Made by a program: the position numbers and the translations under genes. Shown here piece by piece: positions 17,630 to 26,213 of a stretch of DNA of 64,000 bases (the first letter of the stretch is position 1; every line of letters starts with the position of its first letter). This stretch comes from Deminuibacter soli (GTDB taxonomy: Bacteria; Bacteroidota; Bacteroidia; Chitinophagales; Chitinophagaceae). The DNA is taken from assembly GCF_003412455.1 (NCBI RefSeq), contig NZ_QTJU01000005.1, positions 303,605-367,604 of the forward strand. Reading direction: 5' to 3'. The notes beneath the pieces were generated by a model. The model worked only from the letters and a program-made list of their open reading frames with translations. It was not told where the DNA came from and did no database searches.

Positions 17630-18817
17630 CTACCCCGGGTAACGCATAGTAGCAGGATGAAAATTCTGCCAGGAATGCCAGAACTCCTGGTAACTCTGCA
17701 CGGGTTGCAGTTGCTGCCCCTGCAATGTTCCTGCAGTGCAAACGCCATTGCTGTTCCAGGTTGAGTGCGTGTTAACATCAGTAAACATACCGGTATTATC
17801 AGGCGCAGTGAATTGCAATGACTGCCCGTTTACCCGGCGGTTATATACGTGGAAAGAACTGCCGTCTTTTTCCAGCAGCAGCAATACCGGCAGGCCCGGC
17901 AATGAATCCTGTATTATTTGTTGCTGCACCAGTGTATTCCAATCATATGCTTTGGCTGTTGTGCCTTGTATTACACCCACCACCCACGATTTCATTTTCC
18001 ATGAGCCGGAATCCCTTTTTTCGAGATGCCCGTCGATGGTGCCGAGATCATAATCTTTCAGCTGTTTGTATTTGGCATTGAATACCGTATCGGGCTGCAA
18101 TATGGTGCTGTTGGGATGTTCGCGCAGCCAGGCAGACAAGGTTAATTGCTGCGCAGGCAATTCCTGTAACGATACACCTTTCAGCGGACCTGCAACGGCC
18201 ACACCCGTAGCCTGCTGCCACCAGCTTTTGGTAGTATGGTCTTCAAACATCGCGTTAAAATGATCCATACCCACCAGCCTGAAATCTTCTGCCTTGCCAT
18301 TTACAACAGGACTGTACACCCTGCCTGTTCTGCATACTGTACAATAAGTGATCATTACAGGTGTATGTCCAACCGTATCACGCACCTGGTGGTGATAACC
18401 GATCAGCTGAATGGGATAGGCTTTTGCTTCACCGTTAATACTCACACCAATCACCAGTTTTTCCGGAGCAATAGTATTTGCAGCAGCAGGTGCAAAAAAA
18501 GCATGCGTGGGCTGATAGAACATCTTATCTGCTTCAAAGCGGAAATTGAAGAAATAAAATACCACCGCGTAAAACGCCACGATAACACCCAGCACCAGTT
18601 TCTTCCACATAGCAACACCATACGATATGGTAAGCAATGCGTAAGCGGCCACAGCAAGCAGCACACCCCTTACCCAGAAAATATTGCGCCCCAGCCAATA
18701 GGCGAAGCCAATGGTTTGGTGTTGCTGGCTGCCGGGAAATGGCATAATAAAATACACGCGCAATATCTCAAACGCAAGCAGCAGTATAAGACTGGCAAAT
18801 AACAGGAATACTTTCAT
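17630..18817 (-). CDS. DUF3179 membrane protein
   Basis: About 395 residues from ATG 18817 (MKVFLLFASLILLLAFEIL). Three N-terminal membrane helices (about 1-22, 45-65, 75-95) are followed by a DUF3179 domain from about 125: VIGVSINGEAKAYPIQLIGYHHQVRD, ITYCTVCRTGRVYSP and LVGMDHFNAMFEDHTTKSWWQQATGVAVAGPLKG are the family signature. The conserved CTVC pair suggests a metal or redox site but no activity is established. Monocistronic; a TTG six codons upstream is an alternative start. Confidence 0.9.
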   Translation of the reverse strand: MKVFLLFASLILLLAFEILRVYFIMPFPGSQQHQTIGFAYWLGRNIFWVRGVLLAVAAYALLTISYGVAMWKKLVLGVIVAFYAVVFYFFNFRFEADKMFYQPTHAFFAPAAANTIAPEKLVIGVSINGEAKAYPIQLIGYHHQVRDTVGHTPVMITYCTVCRTGRVYSPVVNGKAEDFRLVGMDHFNAMFEDHTTKSWWQQATGVAVAGPLKGVSLQELPAQQLTLSAWLREHPNSTILQPDTVFNAKYKQLKDYDLGTIDGHLEKRDSGSWKMKSWVVGVIQGTTAKAYDWNTLVQQQIIQDSLPGLPVLLLLEKDGSSFHVYNRRVNGQSLQFTAPDNTGMFTDVNTHSTWNSNGVCTAGTLQGQQLQPVQSYQEFWHSWQNFHPATMRYPG

Positions 18818-18964
18818 AGCAGTAGTATATGGCAATAATGTTAGAATGATTTAAATATAGGATTTTTCGCACAATCCGCCATCCCGGTACCGGATAACTG
18901 AAGCCCGCAGCCAGGAAAAGCAACATGCAATAACGTTCTCCTATGCATCATACATAGATTGGTT

Positions 18965-18994
18965 AATCCCGGGCAGTCTTGCCCGGGATTTTTT
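18965..18994. terminator. Strong hairpin at the 3' end of the sialic-acid operon
   Basis: AATCCCGGGC (18965-18974) pairs perfectly with GCCCGGGATT (18981-18990) around AGTCTT. The T tract follows on the plus strand, yet the hairpin lies eight bases past the stop codon of the last minus-strand gene of the sialic-acid operon, so it probably defines that transcript end. Confidence 0.65.
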
Positions 18995-19001
18995 ACGGGC
19001 T

Positions 19002-19952
19002 TCAGGAAAACAGCTCCGGCAGCAGCTGCCTGGCCATTAACGCAGCTTCGGGAATAACATCTGCAGGCACCCACCTGTAGGGCCAGCGCAGGCGTGTACC
19101 CACCACACTCCATCCGCCAACAGCAGCCATAAACTTATCCAGCGCAGGGTTGCTGTAACCTGCAGCCTGCAACGGGCGTATAAATAAATCCATCCACAGG
19201 TGCAAGCGTTGCTCTATATGCAGTGCTGCCGGCAAATCGGTTTGCATCAGCTGCCACCAGTATTGTGCCCCTGCCGGACTTAAGCACGCCACATTGGAAT
19301 AAGACCCTGACGCCACCTGTTGCCGCACACCACTCGCCAGCAAATGCCCGGGAACAAATACCGACAGGTCATTTGCATAAGGCCGCATAACATCATACCA
19401 TTCACTGTTACCACCGGCTGTTTTTATACCGATCAGCTGCGGCACAGCCTGCTGCAACTGCCGCAACGCAGCAGGAGATAACACTTGCTTGGCGTGCGGC
19501 GGGTTATACAACACCAGCGGTATATTACCTGCCGCCACTGCAAGCCGCTGCAGGTAAACAATGCTTTCTTCTGTTGTAGTAACCACCCAATCGGGCAATA
19601 TTACCTGGAAGGCATCCGGCAACAACGGTACCGAACGTTGTATTCTTTGCAACGCAACAATGGATGATGCATGTGCTGCCCCAACCTGGAAGCGCACGCC
19701 TGCTTTCCTGCACCGGTGCGCCAGCAGCTGCTGTATTTTATCAAACTCCTCTTCTGTCTGGTTATGCCACTCTCCCGCCGTACCGTTGGAGTAAATGCCA
19801 TCGGGCTGTACAGCAATAAGGTAATCGATCTCAGCCGCCAGCCTGTTATAGTCTATACTTTCATCCGCATTCACCGGTAGCAATAGCGTAGCCCAATTGC
19901 CTTTCAGGTTATGTGCAGTTAATGGCAGCTGTGTTGTTTCACTGTTGCGCAT
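19002..19952 (-). CDS. DHDPS/N-acetylneuraminate lyase-superfamily aldolase (second copy)
   Basis: 316 residues, a cytosolic class I aldolase of the DapA/NanA superfamily. Visible features are the loop SNGTAGEW (55-62, in place of GTTGE), Tyr149 in LYNPP and the Schiff-base Lys177 in IGIKTAGG. The YNPP motif is more DapA- or KDG-aldolase-like than the YYYHIP of true sialate lyase, so it may act on a modified sialic acid or another 2-keto-3-deoxy sugar acid. Last gene of the sialic-acid operon, overlapping the preceding sialidase gene by 14 bases, hence co-translated with it. Confidence 0.8.
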   Translation of the reverse strand: MRNSETTQLPLTAHNLKGNWATLLLPVNADESIDYNRLAAEIDYLIAVQPDGIYSNGTAGEWHNQTEEEFDKIQQLLAHRCRKAGVRFQVGAAHASSIVALQRIQRSVPLLPDAFQVILPDWVVTTTEESIVYLQRLAVAAGNIPLVLYNPPHAKQVLSPAALRQLQQAVPQLIGIKTAGGNSEWYDVMRPYANDLSVFVPGHLLASGVRQQVASGSYSNVACLSPAGAQYWWQLMQTDLPAALHIEQRLHLWMDLFIRPLQAAGYSNPALDKFMAAVGGWSVVGTRLRWPYRWVPADVIPEAALMARQLLPELFS

Positions 19953-21093
19953 GTTCCAGTTGTTTCAACGGCAATGCCTGGTACACAATGCCCTCATATG
20001 GCTTTTTGTAGCCCGCTTCAAACAAACAGGCAATATCACCGCCGGGTATTACAGATAAAGCAGAATAAGCAGAAGGGCCAGGATACAACAATTGCTGATG
20101 CACCCAGCTGTTGCCTTTGTTGTTACCCAAACGCACGGTAAGCCCTTTTCGCTCTGTTGCATTGGCCGGGTTGGCAAAAAGCAGCGATCCCTTACTGCTG
20201 CCCGCTTTCAGGGTAATCAAACTACCCTGGCACATCGGCTCTTTCAGCACCGTATCTCCCTGCACATTGCCCCAGCTCATACCGCCGTCATGGCTGTACG
20301 CTACCTGCCGGTAACCTTTGTGTTGTGTATTGCGCATATTCAGCAGCAGGCTGCCGTTCTTTAATTCGGCAACCGTGCTTTCGTTTACCCCATCCTGCGG
20401 AGTAATGCCGCCCGTATGCCAGGTATCGCCATGATCATCGGAATAAATAACCAGTGAATAATTCTTCCTGCTCACCGCTTCCAGGAAATTACCCGGTACC
20501 ACCAGGCGCCCCTTGTATTTATGCTGCTGCAACTGTATGCCTGCACATGGACCAGTGGCAAACCAGGTCCAGTCTGCATGTTTTACCGAAGCAGTAATTT
20601 CCTTTGCTGCAGACCAGCTGTTGCCGTCATCGGCAGAAGACAACACAAAGGCCCGTCTTGAATCACGGCTGGTTTGATTGATGATTTCCTTTTCATGATC
20701 AGTGCCGAGGTTCCAGGTAGCAAGCAGGATGATGCGGCCTGTTTGTTCATCCATAATGGGAACAGGATTACCGCAGGTATTGGCAGAATCGCTCCATACC
20801 ACCTGCAGGGCGCTCCAGGTTTTACCACTATCATGTGAGCGCTTTACCACCAGGTCTATATCGCCTGTATCGCCGCAACCATTTCTGCGTGCTTCAGCAA
20901 ATGCAAGCAGCGTACCCTTATTGGTGGTTAACAATGCCGGGATACGAAAACATGCATAACCCGCTTCCCCATTGGGATACAGGTAGTGCAACGCAGCGGT
21001 TGAGCTATCCTGCGCCGTTGCATTCAACCCCGTTGACAGGCTGAACACCAGTAATGCGGTATAAATAAAATAGGTGTATTTGCTGATTTGCAT
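19939..21093 (-). CDS. Exo-alpha-sialidase (GH33), secreted/periplasmic
   Basis: About 384 residues from ATG 21093; a TTG three codons earlier is possible. The signal peptide (TALLVFSLSTGLNATAQ) lacks a lipobox cysteine, so the enzyme is periplasmic or secreted. GH33 hallmarks: FRIPALLTTNKGTLLAFAEARR near the start with the Arg of the triad, acidic residues in CGDTGDIDLVVKRS, and Asp-box repeats SHDSGKTW, SADDGNSW, SDDHGDTW and SHDGGMSW. It removes terminal sialic acid from glycans or oligomers. It lies between the transporter fusion and the second aldolase; its location complements the lipid-anchored sialidase at 29638. Confidence 0.9.
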   Translation of the reverse strand: MQISKYTYFIYTALLVFSLSTGLNATAQDSSTAALHYLYPNGEAGYACFRIPALLTTNKGTLLAFAEARRNGCGDTGDIDLVVKRSHDSGKTWSALQVVWSDSANTCGNPVPIMDEQTGRIILLATWNLGTDHEKEIINQTSRDSRRAFVLSSADDGNSWSAAKEITASVKHADWTWFATGPCAGIQLQQHKYKGRLVVPGNFLEAVSRKNYSLVIYSDDHGDTWHTGGITPQDGVNESTVAELKNGSLLLNMRNTQHKGYRQVAYSHDGGMSWGNVQGDTVLKEPMCQGSLITLKAGSSKGSLLFANPANATERKGLTVRLGNNKGNSWVHQQLLYPGPSAYSALSVIPGGDIACLFEAGYKKPYEGIVYQALPLKQLEHAQQ

Positions 21094-21123
21094 AAATTTC
21101 AATTATAGCTATACATTAAATCA

Positions 21124-23724
21124 TTATGGGTTAACCAGTGTTGCGGCAGTAGCTGCTGCTGGCGATTGTTTGTTTTTCTCCGGGAACAACAGGCTGAACA
21201 GATAGCCCCAGAACAAACAGCCCGCCACCGCAAACAAGGGATACAGGAAGAAATGAATGGAAGAAGATCGCTGTACAAAATACAAGCCTGCACAACCGGT
21301 GATAAAGCCCAGTAATATACCCTTGCTGTTGATACGCGGGAAAAAGATACCCGCAGCAAACATGCCTGCCAGGCAACCGCCAAACAGCCCGATGATCTTC
21401 AGGTATTGATCCCAGATAGAAGTGTTCTGCAGGTATACAAGATACACGGCAATACCGCACCCGATAATACCCAGGAACATCGTTAGCTTTTTAGCAAACA
21501 AGAGGCACTGCCTGTCTGTTGCCTGCTTGCGGAATGGCTTGTAAAAGTCTGTGGTTACCACGGTAGCAATGGCATTCATGCTGGAGCTGATGGTTGACAT
21601 GGTAGCTGCAAACAATCCCGCAATCACCAGTCCTGATAAGCCGGCCGGCAGTTCCTGCGAAATAAACCAGGGGAATACATCATCTGTTCGCCCATGCGGG
21701 TTTAGCTGCGCAGGGTGGTGACGGAAGTAAAACCACAGGGCCGTGCCCACACCAAAGAATAGTATGGTAGCAGGAATTACCATGATGGCATTGGTATAAA
21801 TGGAACGGCGTGCTTCTTTCTCGGTGGCTGTAGTAAGATAACGTTGCACCACTACCTGGTCTGATGTATAGGTAACAAGATTGGTAAGGAACGAACCGAT
21901 GATCACTACCCACAGCACCGGTTGCGACATGCTCCAGCCCAGGTTCGCCACCCGGAACTTATCCTGTTCGCCTGCTTCTTTCAGCATGGCCTGCAGGCCG
22001 CCATGTGTATGCTGGTGTATAAACAGGATACTGACCAGTGCACCACCCAGCAGTACGAATACCTGCATTACTTCTGTCCACACCACGGCTTCAATACCGC
22101 CGGCCATGCTGTAGGCTGTGGTGATGAGCGTGGTCACCAGTATGCAGGCAAAAATAGGCACGCCTGTTACCGTGCTTAATACCAGTGCAGGCAGGTATAT
22201 CACCACCCCCAGCCTGCTCAGCTGGAAGATCACAAAAGTAAAACTGCCCAGCAGCTTTACCGTTGGGTTAAACCGTATCTGCAGGTATTGGTACACGCTG
22301 GTGATTTTCAGCTTGCGGAAATACGGCAGATAGAATAACGTAACAATCGGCGCCACTGCCACAATCATTACATTGTTCATCAGGTAAACCCAATCTGTTG
22401 CGTAAGCCTTTGCCGGTATGGCGATAAAGGTGAGCGCGCTGAGCTTCGATCCGAATATGCTGAGACCCGCAGCCCACCAGGGAATTTTTTGTCCGCCCAG
22501 GAAGAAGTCGCCTGTTGTACCACCCGTGTTCTTTGTTACATAAAAGCTGATGCCCGCCACTGCCACAAAATACAGTGCAATCACCAGCCAGTCTGCCCAG
22601 CCGAATTTACCCGGCGGTTGTGCAGGTGCAGCCACCAGCACTCTGTTCGAACGTACAGCAGGCCGCGCTTCGCCACCGGCAATCACTGCATTGCCGTTCC
22701 ATACCACCAATGGTGTGGTTACCGGCGCATACGTACTTGCATGCGGGTTTACCGCAGCGTCTGCCTGTATATGCACAGGCATGTTGCCTGTGACAGACCA
22801 GGTATTGGTAAGTGTATTGTAAGCAACTACTTTGTTGCTGAAACCGGGGTGATTGTCTTTTAAATCAGCCACCTTCGCTGCATTGGCCCCATCATCGCCG
22901 CCAAACAGTAACAGGTGCGATTGCCCGGCATTAAATGCAGGTGAAGGTGCGGCAGCCAGCACCTGCGGCAAATCAGCCATACGCAGCCAGCCCTTGCCTG
23001 GTGTATACCGCCAAACATCCTGCAGGTATTCACGTGTACCCGCAGCATTGAGATGCACACCGCCCATCACATAAAAATCCTGTTCGCTGGTACCGGCCAT
23101 GGCCAGCATACGGGAGCTTGCAGGTAATGCAGGCAGCACCTGCCATTTTCTTTCAGCAGCAGGTAGCGATAAATCAATACTGTACAAAGTATTCACGGTT
23201 GCACTACCGGGCGCAGCCGCACCACCTGCTATGTATACCGTATTATGCACAATTGCACCGCATGCATACGCCAGTGAAGAAGGCATATCTGGCAGGTGTG
23301 CAATCTGCACCTTACCATTGCGGTATTGCAATAACAGGGCACTTGCATAATGTTGTGTTGCATCTGCACCACCGATATACAGTACGCCCTCATTGCAGGT
23401 AAGTGCCACACCATATCCCGTGCTTACCGGGAGTTCACCGGCTGCTTTCCATACGCCACCCGGCTTGTCCAATGCATAAATGGTCTTATGCCAGCTTTTA
23501 ACCCCGTTGTTCCATGGCCGGCCATTACCGGGAAAATTAGAACCGCCTGCCACCAGCAGCGCGCCATTGCTTACCCCGGCACAAACGCCCGCAAAGCCGT
23601 CACTGTCGGGCAGTGGTGTGGTTTGCTGCCAGTTGAACCAGGTATTTACAGCAGTATCCTGAGCCTGTGTTTTCATAGCTGTTACAAATGAGATAAGAAT
23701 CAGCAATCGTTTGAATAAGCGCAT
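21124..23724 (-). CDS. Fused cyclically permuted mutarotase (NanM-like) and Na+/solute symporter
   Basis: 866 residues. A signal peptide (1-21) precedes a kelch beta-propeller (about 25-370) with repeated blades such as GGSNFPGNGRPW, VLYIGGADATQHYASALLLQY, YIAGGAAAPGS and LLLFGGDDGANAAKVADLKDNHPGF. These match the cyclically permuted relatives of the sialate mutarotase NanM. From about residue 380 the protein is a sodium:solute symporter with about 13 membrane helices (GDFFLGGQKIPWWAAGLSIFGSKLSALTFI, SSSMNAIATVVTTDFYKPF). The fusion would speed anomer conversion at the periplasmic mouth of the transporter. Lies between NanA and the soluble sialidase. Confidence 0.9.
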   Translation of the reverse strand: MRLFKRLLILISFVTAMKTQAQDTAVNTWFNWQQTTPLPDSDGFAGVCAGVSNGALLVAGGSNFPGNGRPWNNGVKSWHKTIYALDKPGGVWKAAGELPVSTGYGVALTCNEGVLYIGGADATQHYASALLLQYRNGKVQIAHLPDMPSSLAYACGAIVHNTVYIAGGAAAPGSATVNTLYSIDLSLPAAERKWQVLPALPASSRMLAMAGTSEQDFYVMGGVHLNAAGTREYLQDVWRYTPGKGWLRMADLPQVLAAAPSPAFNAGQSHLLLFGGDDGANAAKVADLKDNHPGFSNKVVAYNTLTNTWSVTGNMPVHIQADAAVNPHASTYAPVTTPLVVWNGNAVIAGGEARPAVRSNRVLVAAPAQPPGKFGWADWLVIALYFVAVAGISFYVTKNTGGTTGDFFLGGQKIPWWAAGLSIFGSKLSALTFIAIPAKAYATDWVYLMNNVMIVAVAPIVTLFYLPYFRKLKITSVYQYLQIRFNPTVKLLGSFTFVIFQLSRLGVVIYLPALVLSTVTGVPIFACILVTTLITTAYSMAGGIEAVVWTEVMQVFVLLGGALVSILFIHQHTHGGLQAMLKEAGEQDKFRVANLGWSMSQPVLWVVIIGSFLTNLVTYTSDQVVVQRYLTTATEKEARRSIYTNAIMVIPATILFFGVGTALWFYFRHHPAQLNPHGRTDDVFPWFISQELPAGLSGLVIAGLFAATMSTISSSMNAIATVVTTDFYKPFRKQATDRQCLLFAKKLTMFLGIIGCGIAVYLVYLQNTSIWDQYLKIIGLFGGCLAGMFAAGIFFPRINSKGILLGFITGCAGLYFVQRSSSIHFFLYPLFAVAGCLFWGYLFSLLFPEKNKQSPAAATAATLVNP

Positions 23725-23765
23725 GATTCGCTTTTTAAATTGTGGAATGCAGCCGCTGTAAGGCG

Positions 23766-24695
23766 CTACACTGAATGTAGTTTATTTGCAGCAGGCAGTT
23801 GCTCAAAAAATGACAACCGGTTTAATGCATCATACAACTCCTTGTACTGTGCGTCGGTTAAGGTAACCAGCGGCAGCCTTGCAGGGCCTAAATCCCAACC
23901 CAGCATTTTCATGATCGCTTTCTGCGCAGGTATGGGCGGGAAGCGCAGCATTACGCGGATCACTTCTACCATATAGGCCTGGTGTTTTCTTGCAGCAACA
24001 AGATCTCCGTTGTCAAAAGCCGCGATCACTTTGTAGTACAGCGGCGCAGCAAAAGTATAGGTACTGCCGATGGCTGCACGTGCCCCTACCGACAAGGCAG
24101 GCAGCAATAATTCGTCAAGACCGTACAGTATATCAAACTTGCCTTCAAAAGCATTCAGGCACGACTGGTATTCGTAAATAGTGGCAGCCGTATATTTCAA
24201 CCCTGCGAGGTTGGGAATGCGCGAACCTGCCAGTGTAAGAAACTCAATCATATCCATACCCACACCCGTTAAGTGCGGAATATGGTAGTAATAAAAGGGC
24301 AGCGCAGGTGCAGCAGATGCGATCGCTGCCATGCAGTCAACCAGGTTTTGCACATGCAGCGGTTTAAAATAAAATGCCGCAACAGAAGCAAATGCATCCG
24401 CACCCTGTGCAGCGGCATGTGCAGCCAGCTGTTTTGATTCAGCTATACTGCTGTGCCCCACGTGCACTATTACCAACATGCGTTTGTTTACTGCGCTGAT
24501 AAAGGCTTCGGTTACTTCCATGCGTTCTGCGGTGGTCATGTTGGGGCCTTCACCATTGCTGCCGCAGACAAATATGCCCTTTACACCATCATTTACCAGC
24601 TTGTTTACCAGTGAGGGAATCATGTCTTTGTTTAAACTGCCATCCGCATGAAACGGCGTGAATACAGCTGCTATCAGTCCTTCAATTTTTTTCAT
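23766..24695 (-). CDS. nanA: N-acetylneuraminate lyase
   Basis: 309 residues, a cytosolic class I aldolase that splits N-acetylneuraminate into N-acetylmannosamine and pyruvate. Features: CGSNGEGPNMT carboxylate-binding loop (44-54), Tyr137 in the lyase-typical FYYYHIPHLTGV block, and the Schiff-base Lys167 in LAGLKYTA. The YYYHIPHLTG text is characteristic of the lyase branch rather than DapA. It follows SusD by 29 bases and precedes the mutarotase-symporter by 41, placing it in the core of the operon. Product ManNAc would need an epimerase or kinase not seen in this window. Confidence 0.9.
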   Translation of the reverse strand: MKKIEGLIAAVFTPFHADGSLNKDMIPSLVNKLVNDGVKGIFVCGSNGEGPNMTTAERMEVTEAFISAVNKRMLVIVHVGHSSIAESKQLAAHAAAQGADAFASVAAFYFKPLHVQNLVDCMAAIASAAPALPFYYYHIPHLTGVGMDMIEFLTLAGSRIPNLAGLKYTAATIYEYQSCLNAFEGKFDILYGLDELLLPALSVGARAAIGSTYTFAAPLYYKVIAAFDNGDLVAARKHQAYMVEVIRVMLRFPPIPAQKAIMKMLGWDLGPARLPLVTLTDAQYKELYDALNRLSFFEQLPAANKLHSV

Positions 24696-24724
24696 AATGC
24701 TACTTTATATAAGAAAATCCGTTA

Positions 24725-26194
24725 TCAGTATCCTTCGGTTTGTACCAGCATTTTGTTATTGGCCAGCACAGTTGTGTTCAGCGGCCAGAATAGTGGTGTT
24801 GTTTTGCCTTTGAGGTTGGGTACATAGGCATACACGTCAATGGTGCCGCCTTTGTGAAAACGCACCAGGTCGTACCAGCGCTTGTTTTCAAAAAACAGTT
24901 CCCTGCCGCGTTCATCCAGTATTTCTTTTTCCAGTGATGCCTTGTCTGCTGCTCCACTGTAAGCACCATTGCCTGCCCTTGCACGTACTTTGTTGAGATA
25001 CACAATGGCATTGGGCACATCGTTTAAACCGGCATAGGCTTCGGCCTTCAGCAGGTAAATGTCTGACAGCCGGTACAGTACCAGGTCATTGTCTGCAATA
25101 CGGTCATCCGCGTATTTGGTACCTGTGTATTTGGTAATCCAGCTGATGCGCGGACCACTGGCCTGCCGTTCGGTAATCCAGGTATAGGGAATGCGTTTGT
25201 CTGATGGATTGGCTGCAAACAGTGACCGCGACAACGGGCTGATCTGGTATGCCCCCTGGCCATTACCGGATGATTGGGCATAGGGAATGCTATCGATGTT
25301 TAATGCGCCCTGTACAATGGTGAAAAACGGCAGTGCGTTCAATACATAGTTGGCGCTGGTTTCATCACGGTTGTAGTAGGCTGCGAGTATCACTTCAGGG
25401 TTGGTAGCCGCACGCACACCGGTTACATTTTTATAGTCCGCGTTTAAGCTTACACCGGATGCTTCTACTTCGTTGATCGCGTTCACTGCTGCCGTAAAAT
25501 CAGTCTCGCCGCCACCCAATACTTTTGCGCTCCACAACCGGCTGTCTGCTTTTAAAGCCTGCACGGCACCGTAAGAAAAGCGGTATTTGGATGGATAGGT
25601 TTTGGCAGAAAAGGTGGTCATGGAAGTGAAATAACCAATCGCCGTATCAATATCCGACTGAATCTGTTTCATTACATCCACCGCTTTTGAACGTGGCAGC
25701 AACGGCACATTTTCATCTGTTACTGCCTGCAGCATCAGCGGCGCATCGCCAATAATGCGCGTAAGGTGAAAATAGAAAAAGGCACGCAGGCTATAGGTTT
25801 CAGCCAGTATGCGTTTTTTGGTATCCGGGCTTGCAGCAAAACCGAAACCCTGTATTTTACTCAGCAGCAGGTTGCAGTTGCCGATGGCTGCATACCAGTC
25901 GTTGTAATTGATAGCACCTGAAGAGGGTGTAATCAGCTGTGTCCACGCCACCCCGAAACGCGAGTTGGACGCTGCCACCAGTTCTTCACTGCGCTCTGTG
26001 CCATAGGTAACATTGTTGGCGAAACTGCGCATGGAAGTATAGATGCCTGTAAGGTAAGGATCAAAGTCACCTTCGGTTTGAAAATAGGTCGCCTCTGTTA
26101 TGCTCGACAAGGGTTTAACCTCTAGTATTTTTTTACAGCCTGTTGCCAGCAGCAACAGCAAAACCGGCAACAGCACGGGAAATCGTTTATTCAT
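24725..26194 (-). CDS. SusD/RagB-family lipoprotein of the sialic-acid locus
   Basis: About 489 residues from ATG 26194 (MNKRFPVLLPVLLLLLATGC-KK); the open frame runs 24 codons upstream into the SusC stop region but the lipobox fixes the start. Family blocks: TYSLRAFFYFHLTRIIGDAPLM, DNDLVLYRLSDIYLLKAEAYAGLND, VRARAGNG and DERGRELFFENKRWYDLVRFHKGG. It is the surface ligand-binding partner of the SusC protein, whose stop lies 19 bases upstream. In this setting the likely ligand is sialic acid or a sialylated oligosaccharide. Confidence 0.93.
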   Translation of the reverse strand: MNKRFPVLLPVLLLLLATGCKKILEVKPLSSITEATYFQTEGDFDPYLTGIYTSMRSFANNVTYGTERSEELVAASNSRFGVAWTQLITPSSGAINYNDWYAAIGNCNLLLSKIQGFGFAASPDTKKRILAETYSLRAFFYFHLTRIIGDAPLMLQAVTDENVPLLPRSKAVDVMKQIQSDIDTAIGYFTSMTTFSAKTYPSKYRFSYGAVQALKADSRLWSAKVLGGGETDFTAAVNAINEVEASGVSLNADYKNVTGVRAATNPEVILAAYYNRDETSANYVLNALPFFTIVQGALNIDSIPYAQSSGNGQGAYQISPLSRSLFAANPSDKRIPYTWITERQASGPRISWITKYTGTKYADDRIADNDLVLYRLSDIYLLKAEAYAGLNDVPNAIVYLNKVRARAGNGAYSGAADKASLEKEILDERGRELFFENKRWYDLVRFHKGGTIDVYAYVPNLKGKTTPLFWPLNTTVLANNKMLVQTEGY

Positions 26195-26213
26195 ATACCC
26201 TGTTTTAAAATGA

